Below are positions 1-5,220 of a DNA stretch of 8,349 nucleotides, one piece after another (the first letter of the stretch is position 1; each line of letters opens with the position of its first letter). The stretch is taken from positions 1 through 8,349 of the forward strand of contig JACRCA010000334.1 of the NCBI GenBank assembly GCA_016234425.1, read 5' to 3'. Origin of the DNA: Deltaproteobacteria bacterium. GTDB lineage: Bacteria > Desulfobacterota > SM23-61. Made by a program: the position numbers and the translations under genes. The notes beneath the pieces were generated by a model that was given only the letters and a program-made list of their open reading frames with translations, was not told the DNA's origin and did not search any database.

Positions 1-552
1 CCTTGCCCCTTCGCTTATGGAGGCCAATGTCGTTCCATCGGGACTGAATTCCAATAGGTTGACAGGGCGGTCAGGGTCTTCAGATGGAGGCTTCAACGTG
101 TAGAGCCATCGGTTGGACTTGAGATCCCAGACGATGATCTTTTCCAGTTGGGGAACTTTCTCGCGGAAGCGCAGAGCCTTGTCCAGCTGCTCCTCATTCT
201 CCACGAAGTAGAAACGGGAGTTAGAGTGGTCCACGACGTACTGGCATTGTTCCCAGCTATTCGTGGCATAGACCCCTACAGTTACTCCCCCAGCGTGCAT
301 CGTCCCCAGGTCGATGTAAACCCATTCCGGGCAGTTATCCCCGATAACCGAAACACACTCCCCGTGTTTCAAACCTAAGGAGAGCAGCGCCAAGCATATG
401 CCCCTCACTTTCTCGTTGTACTGGTTCCAGGTCACATCATGCCAGATACCCAGTTTCTTATACCGGAGAGCCACTTTGTTTCCCGACAACTGAACGCGAG
501 ACTGGAAAATCTGGGGAACGGTCTCGCCTTCAGCAAAGGTCACTTTTTCCAT
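1..552 (-). CDS. Long-chain acyl-CoA synthetase (AMP-forming), N-terminal part, cut by the window edge
   Basis: This is the first 184 residues of an AMP-forming long-chain fatty acid-CoA ligase, which activates fatty acids to acyl-AMP and then acyl-CoA at the inner face of the membrane. The start is the ATG at 552-550, preceded by GGAGG about 7-10 bases upstream. The protein begins MEKVTFAEGETVPQIF and continues with the usual landmarks of this family's N-terminal subdomain: KVALRYKKLGIWHDVTWNQY around residues 26-45, the VSVIGDNCPEW segment around 68-78, and GGVTVGVYATNSW followed by CQYVVDHSNSRFYFVENEEQ around 104-138. The last visible residues, SISEGAR, precede the region where the family normally places its P-loop (TSGTTGxPKG), so the catalytic motifs are outside the window. 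Full-length relatives are about 600-650 residues. It is the last gene of the minus-strand run, 66 bp after the preceding hypothetical gene. Family assignment is firm; chain-length preference and physiological role (degradation or lipid synthesis) cannot be read here. Confidence 0.88.
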   Translation of the reverse strand, partial: MEKVTFAEGETVPQIFQSRVQLSGNKVALRYKKLGIWHDVTWNQYNEKVRGICLALLSLGLKHGECVSVIGDNCPEWVYIDLGTMHAGGVTVGVYATNSWEQCQYVVDHSNSRFYFVENEEQLDKALRFREKVPQLEKIIVWDLKSNRWLYTLKPPSEDPDRPVNLLEFSPDGTTLASISEGAR

Positions 553-618
553 ATACTCCCTCCTGTTGACCTCCCACCCTTCACCCATCCTCCAGGGAAG
601 GAAAGGAGAGGGATTGGA

Positions 619-1221
619 TCATTTAAGCGGCCCATGAAATTTACGCTCCCGCGGGTTGAATTGGATAATAAAATTTTCAAAGGCAATCTCGATATGCCCT
701 CCATCGCCCAACAAAGGCTGTTTCTCCTTGCGCAAGCGGTAAAATTTCGTTACCCATTGCCCAGGGGAGATCGAATAACCCAGGGTTTCAATGTCTCTGT
801 AAACCTTAGGCTCCAGATAGGCCCGGATGGTTTTTACCTGCAACACTCCAGAGCTGGCCTTCTCATTCTTAATCTTCACCTTGAGGGAGGACATTCTGAT
901 ATCCCCCTTTTTCAAACTGCCCTTGCCGTGCATCTGAACTTCTAATTTGAAAGCATAGGGCTTTTCCGCAAAGATTTTTGTCTCGCTGATAGAGAAAGCC
1001 CAGAGGTTGGTAGGAAGCACTATTGGCCAAAACAGGGTGAGCCCTAAGGAGAAACAGATGATCCTGAAAGACCGAGTCAGGCTTTGCCCCTGGCCAGATC
1101 GTTTGGAACTCTCCCGCTTTGAATTTTGACCGGAAAAAATCTGACCCCATTTTTTGCCGCGGTTATTCATCTCCTGGAGGATTATGAGAAGTTCGCCAGA
1201 ATTGTCAAGAGTGATTTTCAT
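619..1221 (-). CDS. Unrecognised exported or membrane-anchored protein
   Basis: I do not recognise this family. From the ATG at 1221 the product is 200 residues. It has a polar, basic N-terminal stretch of about 50 residues, one hydrophobic segment near residues 52-70 (ICFSLGLTLFWPIVLP) that could be a signal or anchor sequence, and then a domain of about 125 residues. That domain alternates hydrophobic and charged residues (KPYAFKLEVQMHGKG, SLKVKIKNEK, GHIEIAFENFIIQFN), which suggests a beta-rich extracytoplasmic fold. There are no cysteines in the exported part and no evident catalytic motif. The start is uncertain: the ATG at 1221 overlaps the end of the serine acetyltransferase gene by 17 bp and has no clear ribosome site; an in-frame ATG at 1170 sits directly after AGGAG; an upstream TTG at 1251 is also possible. 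The long basic leader before the hydrophobic segment favours the later start. Position between the acetyltransferase and the acyl-CoA ligase implies co-transcription but gives no function. Confidence 0.6.
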   Translation of the reverse strand: MKITLDNSGELLIILQEMNNRGKKWGQIFSGQNSKRESSKRSGQGQSLTRSFRIICFSLGLTLFWPIVLPTNLWAFSISETKIFAEKPYAFKLEVQMHGKGSLKKGDIRMSSLKVKIKNEKASSGVLQVKTIRAYLEPKVYRDIETLGYSISPGQWVTKFYRLRKEKQPLLGDGGHIEIAFENFIIQFNPRERKFHGPLK

Positions 1222-2218
1222 ATTGCTGAGATTTTGGGATGGCGGATCCAAATAGACTCTTCTCCCATTTATAATAAAGGTGAGGTTGCTCGATGGTCAC
1301 CACAGTATCAGCGGGGACGTCCTGGGTAATCCAGACATTGCCCCCGATGACCGAGCGGGCGCCGATGACGGTGGGGCCAAGGATCGTGGCATTTGAGTAA
1401 ATGGTGACGTCGTCCCCAATAGTCGGATGGCGTTTAATTCCGCGGATCAGGTTTCCATGGTCATCCTTGGGAAAACTCAACGCTCCCAGAGTCACCCCCT
1501 GGTAAATTTTTACCCGTTCACCGATTTCGGTGGTTTCTCCGATTACCACTCCAGTACCGTGATCGATGAAGAAATTTCTCCCAATCTTGGCCCCCGGATG
1601 AATGTCGATTCCCGTGACACTATGGGCATATTCGGTCATGATCCGGGGAAGTAGAGGGGCTCCCTGAATATGTAGTTCATGAGCTGCGCGACAGACCATG
1701 ATCGCCAGGATGCATGGGTAGCTGAAGATAATCTCATCCAGGCTCTTGGCGGCCGGGTCCCCGTCATAAGCTGCCTTTACATCGCCCGCCAGGATTTCCC
1801 GGAGAGCGGGAATTTTCTCTAAAAAGGCCAGGGCATCTTTTTGCCCTCGATCCAAACATTGGGTGCAGAGGCTATGGAGTCGGCGGCATTCGTGCCGGAT
1901 CGATCGGGCAATTTGCGTAGCGAGTTTCTCGAAGACGCGGTTGGCCACATTTCCTACGTGATAATTCAAGGAATGAGAATCAATTCCCTGTTGATGGAAA
2001 TAACCGGGGAAAAAGAGGTCTTTGAGATCTTCGAGGATCTCGATGACCGATTCCTTCGAAGGAATCATGGCTGCGTCGTAATGGGCAATCGCGGTCTCGC
2101 GCTGGCAGCTCTCGACGATTTCATCGATGATCTGGGGAATTTGGCCGCGGTATTCCTCGGTGAATTGGACATCTACCTGGCACTGATCCCCTGTTAATTG
2201 ACTTGTTTTCTCTTCCAT
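1205..2218 (-). CDS. cysE: Serine O-acetyltransferase (EpsC/CysE type)
   Basis: This enzyme makes O-acetyl-L-serine from serine and acetyl-CoA, the first committed step of cysteine synthesis in the cytoplasm. The protein is 337 residues, longer than the 273-residue E. coli CysE because of an extended helical N-terminal domain (about residues 1-195), as in the EpsC-like group. The C-terminal part (about 200-310) is a hexapeptide-repeat left-handed beta helix: GIDIHPGAKIG, FFIDHGTGVVIGET, ERVKIYQGVTLG, RHPTIGDDVTIYSNATILG, ARSVIGGNVWI. By spacing with E. coli CysE (D143, D157, H158, H193), the active-site residues are D205, D219, H220 and H264, all present. The C-terminus ends in ENHS, without the terminal isoleucine that docks CysE into cysteine synthase, so that complex may not form here (inference). 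The ATG at 2218 follows purine-rich AAGGAA/AGGAGG stretches. It lies 71 bp downstream of the metal permease gene and overlaps the next gene if that one starts at 1221. Confidence 0.92.
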   Translation of the reverse strand: MEEKTSQLTGDQCQVDVQFTEEYRGQIPQIIDEIVESCQRETAIAHYDAAMIPSKESVIEILEDLKDLFFPGYFHQQGIDSHSLNYHVGNVANRVFEKLATQIARSIRHECRRLHSLCTQCLDRGQKDALAFLEKIPALREILAGDVKAAYDGDPAAKSLDEIIFSYPCILAIMVCRAAHELHIQGAPLLPRIMTEYAHSVTGIDIHPGAKIGRNFFIDHGTGVVIGETTEIGERVKIYQGVTLGALSFPKDDHGNLIRGIKRHPTIGDDVTIYSNATILGPTVIGARSVIGGNVWITQDVPADTVVTIEQPHLYYKWEKSLFGSAIPKSQQYENHS

Positions 2219-2289
2219 GGTTTATTCCTTTCCTTACCTCCTTTTTTCTTTTCTGGCCGCCAGTCTTCGGGCAGCCATGTTCCCGTTGG

Positions 2290-3114
2290 CTAAAATCGTC
2301 CTTCTCCTGATGGCCTGCGATGGAAACGGGCGCCGAAGAAAATAAGGAAGAAAAGCCCTGAGACCGAAACGATCGTTCCAGAGGAGGGCCAATCTAAATA
2401 GAAGGCCATGATCAATCCGGTGACCGCTGAAATCCCTGCCAGGATTGCCGAGATGATCAGGGCTTCTTTAAAACTTCTGGCCACCTGGAGGGCCGCAGCT
2501 GCCGGGATGACCAGGAGGGCAGATACCAGCAGGATTCCCACCACCCTCATTCCCAAAACAACGGTCACGGCCGTCAGAATGGCCATCAAGGCCTCCAGCC
2601 TCTTCACCCGCACTCCTGAGGTTTTTGCCGATTCGGAGTCAAAGGTGAGAAAAACAAATTCTTGATAAAAAAGGGCCACGGTAATTAAAACAGCGAAAGC
2701 CAGGATAAAAGCCATCCATACTTCCACCGGGTCGATGGCCAGAATGTTACCAAAAAGGTATCCGAATAGGTCCACGTTGAAGCTACCCGCCAGGGTGACT
2801 AAGAGGATTCCCAGGGCCATTCCCAAACTGCTGATGATGCCAATGGCTGTATCCCCATAAAGACCGGCTCTCTCTTTCAACTTCAGGATACCCAGAGCCG
2901 AGAAGACCGCCACCCCTAAGGCTACCAGAATGGGAGTGACATACAGTAAAAGTCCCAGAGCCACGCCCCCAAACGTAACATGGGCCAGGCCATGGCCAAC
3001 CATAGCATCCCGTCTGAGGACTAAGAACACTCCCAGGATGCCACAGGTGACCGAGATTAAAAAGCCAGCCAGAAATGCCCTTTGCATGAAGGCATAGGAG
3101 AAAAGGTTTTCCAT
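2290..3114 (-). CDS. Zinc/manganese-type ABC transporter permease (ZnuB-like)
   Basis: This is the membrane channel subunit of a cluster-9 (zinc/manganese/iron) ABC importer in the inner membrane, partner of the ATPase encoded just upstream. Starting at the ATG at 3114 (MENLFSYAFMQRAFLAG) the product is 274 residues, the normal size for the family, and is almost entirely hydrophobic with about eight or nine predicted membrane helices. Family marks are the GHGLAHVTFGGVALG segment after the second helix, the cytoplasmic coupling segment FDSESAKTSGVRV, the GILLVSALLVIPAAAALQ helix, and the late YLDWPSSGTIVS segment. The reading frame stays open upstream into the ATPase gene, but the residues there are proline- and glycine-rich and unlike the family, so the ATG eight bases after the ATPase stop is preferred. 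The ribosome site is weak, which suggests translational coupling. The metal (Zn, Mn or Fe) cannot be decided from the permease alone. Confidence 0.9.
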   Translation of the reverse strand: MENLFSYAFMQRAFLAGFLISVTCGILGVFLVLRRDAMVGHGLAHVTFGGVALGLLLYVTPILVALGVAVFSALGILKLKERAGLYGDTAIGIISSLGMALGILLVTLAGSFNVDLFGYLFGNILAIDPVEVWMAFILAFAVLITVALFYQEFVFLTFDSESAKTSGVRVKRLEALMAILTAVTVVLGMRVVGILLVSALLVIPAAAALQVARSFKEALIISAILAGISAVTGLIMAFYLDWPSSGTIVSVSGLFFLIFFGARFHRRPSGEGRF

Positions 3115-3122
3115 GGGTAGGT

Positions 3123-3878
3123 TCAGTGGCGGTGACAGATGAGGTGGTGCTCCCCCTGGAGAAGTTCCTGCACCACCGCGGAGCTGCAAAATTCTTCGTG
3201 CGTCCCGTGGAAAAAAAGACGCTGGTTGAGGCAGGCGACCTTGTTGGCGTGCTTGGTGATGATCCCGAAATCGTGGGTGATGAGGACGATGGTCAGGTCT
3301 TCCTTGCGGTTAAGTTCGGCGAGCAGGTCGTAGAATCGGGCCTGCGTTTCTCCGTCCACGCCAGCCGTGGGCTCATCCAGAAAAAGTACATCTGGACCAT
3401 TCACGATAGCCCGGGCAATGAAGACCCGTTGCTGCTGTCCTCCAGAAAGCTCCCCAATCCGTCGCCCTTTCAATTCTTTCAGGTGCACTTGCTCCAGGGC
3501 CCTATCGATAGCAGATTCATCCTGCCTGGTCAGCAGGCGGGGGAAACGCTTCCTGGAAAGGAGGCCCATGGCCACGATCTCTCGCACAGAGGCCGGAAAG
3601 TAGGCATCCAAGTGGGTGGCTTTTTGGGGCACGTAGCCGATGCGGTGCCATTGAGTGAATTGATCTACATCCTGCCCCAGCAGCACAACGCGTCCGCTGG
3701 TAGGCTTGAGGATTCCCAGGATGATGCGGATCAGGGTGGTCTTACCAGACCCATTGGGGCCGATCAGAGCCAGAAAGTCCCCCCGGGAAATGGAGAAAGA
3801 CACATTCTGGAGTACTTCCAGGCCATTATAGTTGAAAGAAATGTTCTCGACCAAAATGAGAGGATTATTGTTGAACAC
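3123..3878 (-). CDS. Zinc/manganese-type ABC transporter ATP-binding protein (ZnuC-like)
   Basis: This is the cytoplasmic ATPase that powers the neighbouring metal permease. From the GTG at 3878 it has 251 residues and all ABC motifs: Walker A GPNGSGKTT near 40-48, Q-loop glutamine in GYVPQKA near 85, signature LSGGQQQR near 144-151, Walker B VLFLDEPT near 164-171, and the H-loop in LITHDFG near 202. The segment after the Q-loop (HLDAYFPASVREIVAMGL) is typical of the metal-importing ZnuC/MntB group. The C-terminus is rich in histidine and has a cysteine (GEHHLICHRH), a possible metal-sensing or binding tail seen in some zinc transporter ATPases. The GTG start is chosen because the protein then begins just before the conserved ILVENISFNYNG strand; an in-frame TTG at 3935 would add 19 unusual residues. 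It is the first gene of the minus-strand run. No periplasmic binding protein (ZnuA) is encoded in the window, so it must lie elsewhere if the system is complete. Confidence 0.88.
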   Translation of the reverse strand: MFNNNPLILVENISFNYNGLEVLQNVSFSISRGDFLALIGPNGSGKTTLIRIILGILKPTSGRVVLLGQDVDQFTQWHRIGYVPQKATHLDAYFPASVREIVAMGLLSRKRFPRLLTRQDESAIDRALEQVHLKELKGRRIGELSGGQQQRVFIARAIVNGPDVLFLDEPTAGVDGETQARFYDLLAELNRKEDLTIVLITHDFGIITKHANKVACLNQRLFFHGTHEEFCSSAVVQELLQGEHHLICHRH

Positions 3879-3964
3879 TTTCTCATCCCACTCGCAATTT
3901 TGGGGTTCCCGCCCTGGCAAACTATGGCAATACAAAAAGGCTGGGGTGTTCTGTTCCTAAAAGT

Positions 3965-3993
3965 ATCCTATCGATTTCCCCGCGGATTTGCAA
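3965..3993 (-). promoter_or_regulatory. Possible sigma70-type promoter for the metal-transporter operon
   Basis: On the minus strand a -35-like TTGCAA (3993-3988) and a -10-like TAGGAT (3970-3965) are separated by exactly 17 bases, each matching four of six consensus positions. Transcription would begin near 3958 and leave a leader of about 80 bases before the GTG at 3878. I searched by eye for a Zur- or Fur-like palindrome here and found none convincing. Confidence 0.35.
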
Positions 3994-4047
3994 GCCATTT
4001 TTGGATCTTGCCACTCCAAGTTTTTAATCAGTGCTTAGCTCATGTTT

Positions 4048-4247
4048 GACTCGGGCGCAGGGAAGATGCCCGCAGCCCGCATCGGCGGGAAAGGACTTTC
4101 CTGAAGGATTCTCCCCTGCCTTCCGCAAAAGGACGCGGGGCGACTCGATGGCGGAACTCCTTTCCTTCCGCCATCGGGAGCCCCGGCCCGTGCTCAGGAG
4201 CAATAAGTGCCTTATGCGGGCGAGGACAGCGGCCCTGCACCCGAGTC
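4048..4247. repeat. Large nested inverted repeat (about 200 bp), possible structured RNA or palindromic mobile element
   Basis: The outer arms 4048-4062 and 4233-4247 match over 14 of 15 positions (GACTCGGGCGCAGGG against the complement of CCCTGCACCCGAGTC). The pairing continues inward imperfectly and then through a perfect 8 bp block, 4075-4082 with 4214-4221 (GCCCGCAT/ATGCGGGC). Inside are an 11 bp perfect hairpin, 4146-4156 with 4166-4176 (CGATGGCGGAA, 9-base loop), extended by CGGGGC/GCCCCG at 4136-4141 and 4180-4185, plus a smaller arm at 4085-4126. The whole therefore folds like a closed multi-branch structure. Two C-A oppositions in the long stem (4056/4239 and 4069/4226) become G-U pairs on the minus strand, which favours an RNA read leftward, toward the transporter genes. 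No obvious target duplication flanks it. The local GC is higher than in the neighbouring bases. It could instead be a REP-like or MITE-like repeat. Confidence 0.65.
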
Positions 4248-4367
4248 CGCCTCAGGTTTATGAGGAAATGATTTCCCTTCATATGGAAAAATTGGGGGTG
4301 GCAAGATTTTTGGATAGGGATGGCCATCTATCGCTTGGATATGGCCTTTCCCTTCATGCGAAAAGGA
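4248..4367. other. Gene-free stretch with a small palindrome and a direct repeat
   Basis: No credible gene is visible between the large inverted repeat and the rightward promoter. The stretch holds a palindrome at 4313-4332 (GATA, two extra G, GATGGCCATC, TATC) that looks like an operator, a short hairpin CCTCA/TGAGG at 4250-4265, and an 11-base direct repeat TTTCCCTTCAT at 4272-4282 and 4347-4357, each copy soon followed by AAAA. Function unknown; a regulatory role for the rightward promoter is inference only. Confidence 0.4.
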
Positions 4368-4396
4368 TAGACATAGATGGGAATTTTATATAATAT
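4368..4396 (+). promoter_or_regulatory. Probable sigma70-type promoter for the PAP2 phosphatase gene
   Basis: A -35 element TAGACA (4368-4373, five of six consensus bases) is followed by a perfect -10 TATAAT at 4389-4394 with a 15-base spacer. The overlapping TAATAT at 4391-4396 would give a 17-base spacer. The surroundings are very AT-rich. Transcription would begin near 4401, giving a leader of about 85 bases before the ATG at 4487. Confidence 0.55.
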
Positions 4397-4486
4397 ATCT
4401 TCTAAATTTTTCTGCGAGAACAGCGCCTTCTTTCTTTTTCTCAGAGCACTGTATTTCCTGGCTCGAGAAGTTGGAGGGTAATTTTC

Positions 4487-5065
4487 ATGCTTTCTTTGAT
4501 GAGTTCGGCGGATATCTTTCTTTTTCACCTGATCAACGGGCAGGGAAAGAATTCCTTTTTCGATTGGTTTATGCCTTTCATGACCGACCTGAAAAATTTC
4601 ACCTATGTTCTTCTGCTGCTGGTGTTTTGGGTCCTCTGGAAGCAGAGGAAGGCCGGAGTGGTCTTTTTGGTTTTTGTTGGGGTCACGTTAACCATAACAG
4701 ATCAGTTTTCCAGCCACCTGCTTAAAGACTGGGTGGGACGAATCCGGCCCTGTCATGTGCTCAAAGGGGTTCATCTCCTGACGGATTGCAATACATCTTA
4801 TTCCTTCCCTTCTTCCCATGCCGTGAATATCTTTGCCGCGGCTTTTTTCCTCTCCCAGCCACTGAAAAGATTATCACCCCTGCTCTATGGTATTGCTGCG
4901 GTGGTGGGATATTCCCGGGTCTACATGGGCATCCATTATCCTTTCGACGTCATCGGTGGGGCAGGCCTTGGCCTGCTCATCGCCTGGCCGATGCGCTGGC
5001 TGAAAGATCGGGTTGTGTTTCGTTTCGCCCTCTCATCAGCTGCGAAAACAGGGAAACAAGCTTGA
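4487..5065 (+). CDS. PAP2-family membrane phosphatase
   Basis: This 192-residue protein is an integral membrane phosphatase of the PAP2 superfamily, which removes phosphate from lipid phosphates or pyrophosphates (phosphatidate, phosphatidylglycerol phosphate, undecaprenyl pyrophosphate or lipid A) at the membrane surface. All three signature motifs are intact: K80-x6-R87-P88 (KDWVGRIRP), P108-S-S-H111 (FPSSHAVN), and S143-R144-x5-H150-x3-D154 (SRVYMGIHYPFD). H111 is the usual proton donor, H150 the nucleophile, and D154 its helper. Hydrophobic helices lie near 24-52, 58-72, 111-124, 131-142 and 155-170. The ATG at 4487 has GGAGG about nine bases upstream; a second Met at residue 5 is less well spaced. 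It stands alone behind its own promoter, divergent from the transporter operon, with 155 bp before the next gene. The substrate cannot be told from sequence; an undecaprenyl pyrophosphatase or lipid phosphate role is equally possible. Confidence 0.88.
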   Translation: MLSLMSSADIFLFHLINGQGKNSFFDWFMPFMTDLKNFTYVLLLLVFWVLWKQRKAGVVFLVFVGVTLTITDQFSSHLLKDWVGRIRPCHVLKGVHLLTDCNTSYSFPSSHAVNIFAAAFFLSQPLKRLSPLLYGIAAVVGYSRVYMGIHYPFDVIGGAGLGLLIAWPMRWLKDRVVFRFALSSAAKTGKQA

Positions 5066-5086
5066 AAGGATGGAACTCTTTTTTTC

Positions 5087-5205
5087 AACTTTAGGCACTT
5101 TAGTGCACTTCGCACTTTAGGCACTTCATACTGAGTTCGGAGTTAATAGGCGGTTTATTTCATAACTTTAGGCATTTTAGCGCACTTTACTCACTTTAGG
5201 CACTT
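5087..5205. repeat. Two copies of a 40-42 bp repeat made of TAAAGTG-like heptamers
   Basis: The segments 5087-5126 and 5164-5205 are close copies: both begin AACTTTAGGCA, continue TTTTAGNGCACTT (first copy CTTTAGTGCACTT), and end CACTTTAGGCACTT. Each copy is itself built from repeats of ACTTTAG/GCACTT, which on the other strand read TAAAGTG. A 37 bp non-repetitive piece separates the copies. The second copy ends 15 bases before the start codon of the acetolactate synthase-like gene, overlapping where its promoter or leader should be. It may be a regulator-binding array or an expanding intergenic simple repeat. Confidence 0.75.
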
Positions 5206-5220
5206 AGAGAGGTATTCACC

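Noticed and set aside
439..945. Plus-strand open frame of 168 codons opposite the acyl-CoA ligase start and the hypothetical gene
   Set aside because: It spans two minus-strand genes and their spacer; the ligase family match on the minus strand is clear, so this is a shadow.
3879..3964. A Zur or Fur binding box in the leader of the metal transporter
   Set aside because: Only a short repeated TGGCAA is visible; no AT-rich dyad resembling known Zur or Fur sites.
3126..4049. A 307-codon plus-strand open frame opposite the metal-transporter ATPase
   Set aside because: The minus strand encodes a complete ABC ATPase with every motif; the plus-strand frame is its shadow and resembles no family.
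4031..4393. Open frames on both strands (about 95-120 codons) across the large inverted repeat
   Set aside because: They run through the palindromic arms, have low-complexity Arg/Pro/Ser-rich composition, no good ribosome site, and mirror each other because the DNA is an inverted repeat.
4328..4528. Minus-strand open frame of 66 codons, very lysine/arginine-rich, upstream of the phosphatase
   Set aside because: It overlaps the predicted rightward promoter and ribosome site, and its composition reflects AT-rich promoter DNA; no start signal.
5071..5086. T-rich run after the phosphatase stop as an intrinsic terminator
   Set aside because: Seven T bases are present but no stable GC-rich stem precedes them; at most AAAG/CTTT pairing, so support is too weak.
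5087..5205. CRISPR array
   Set aside because: Only two long units with internal short-period repetition, no unique spacers of uniform length and no cas genes nearby.
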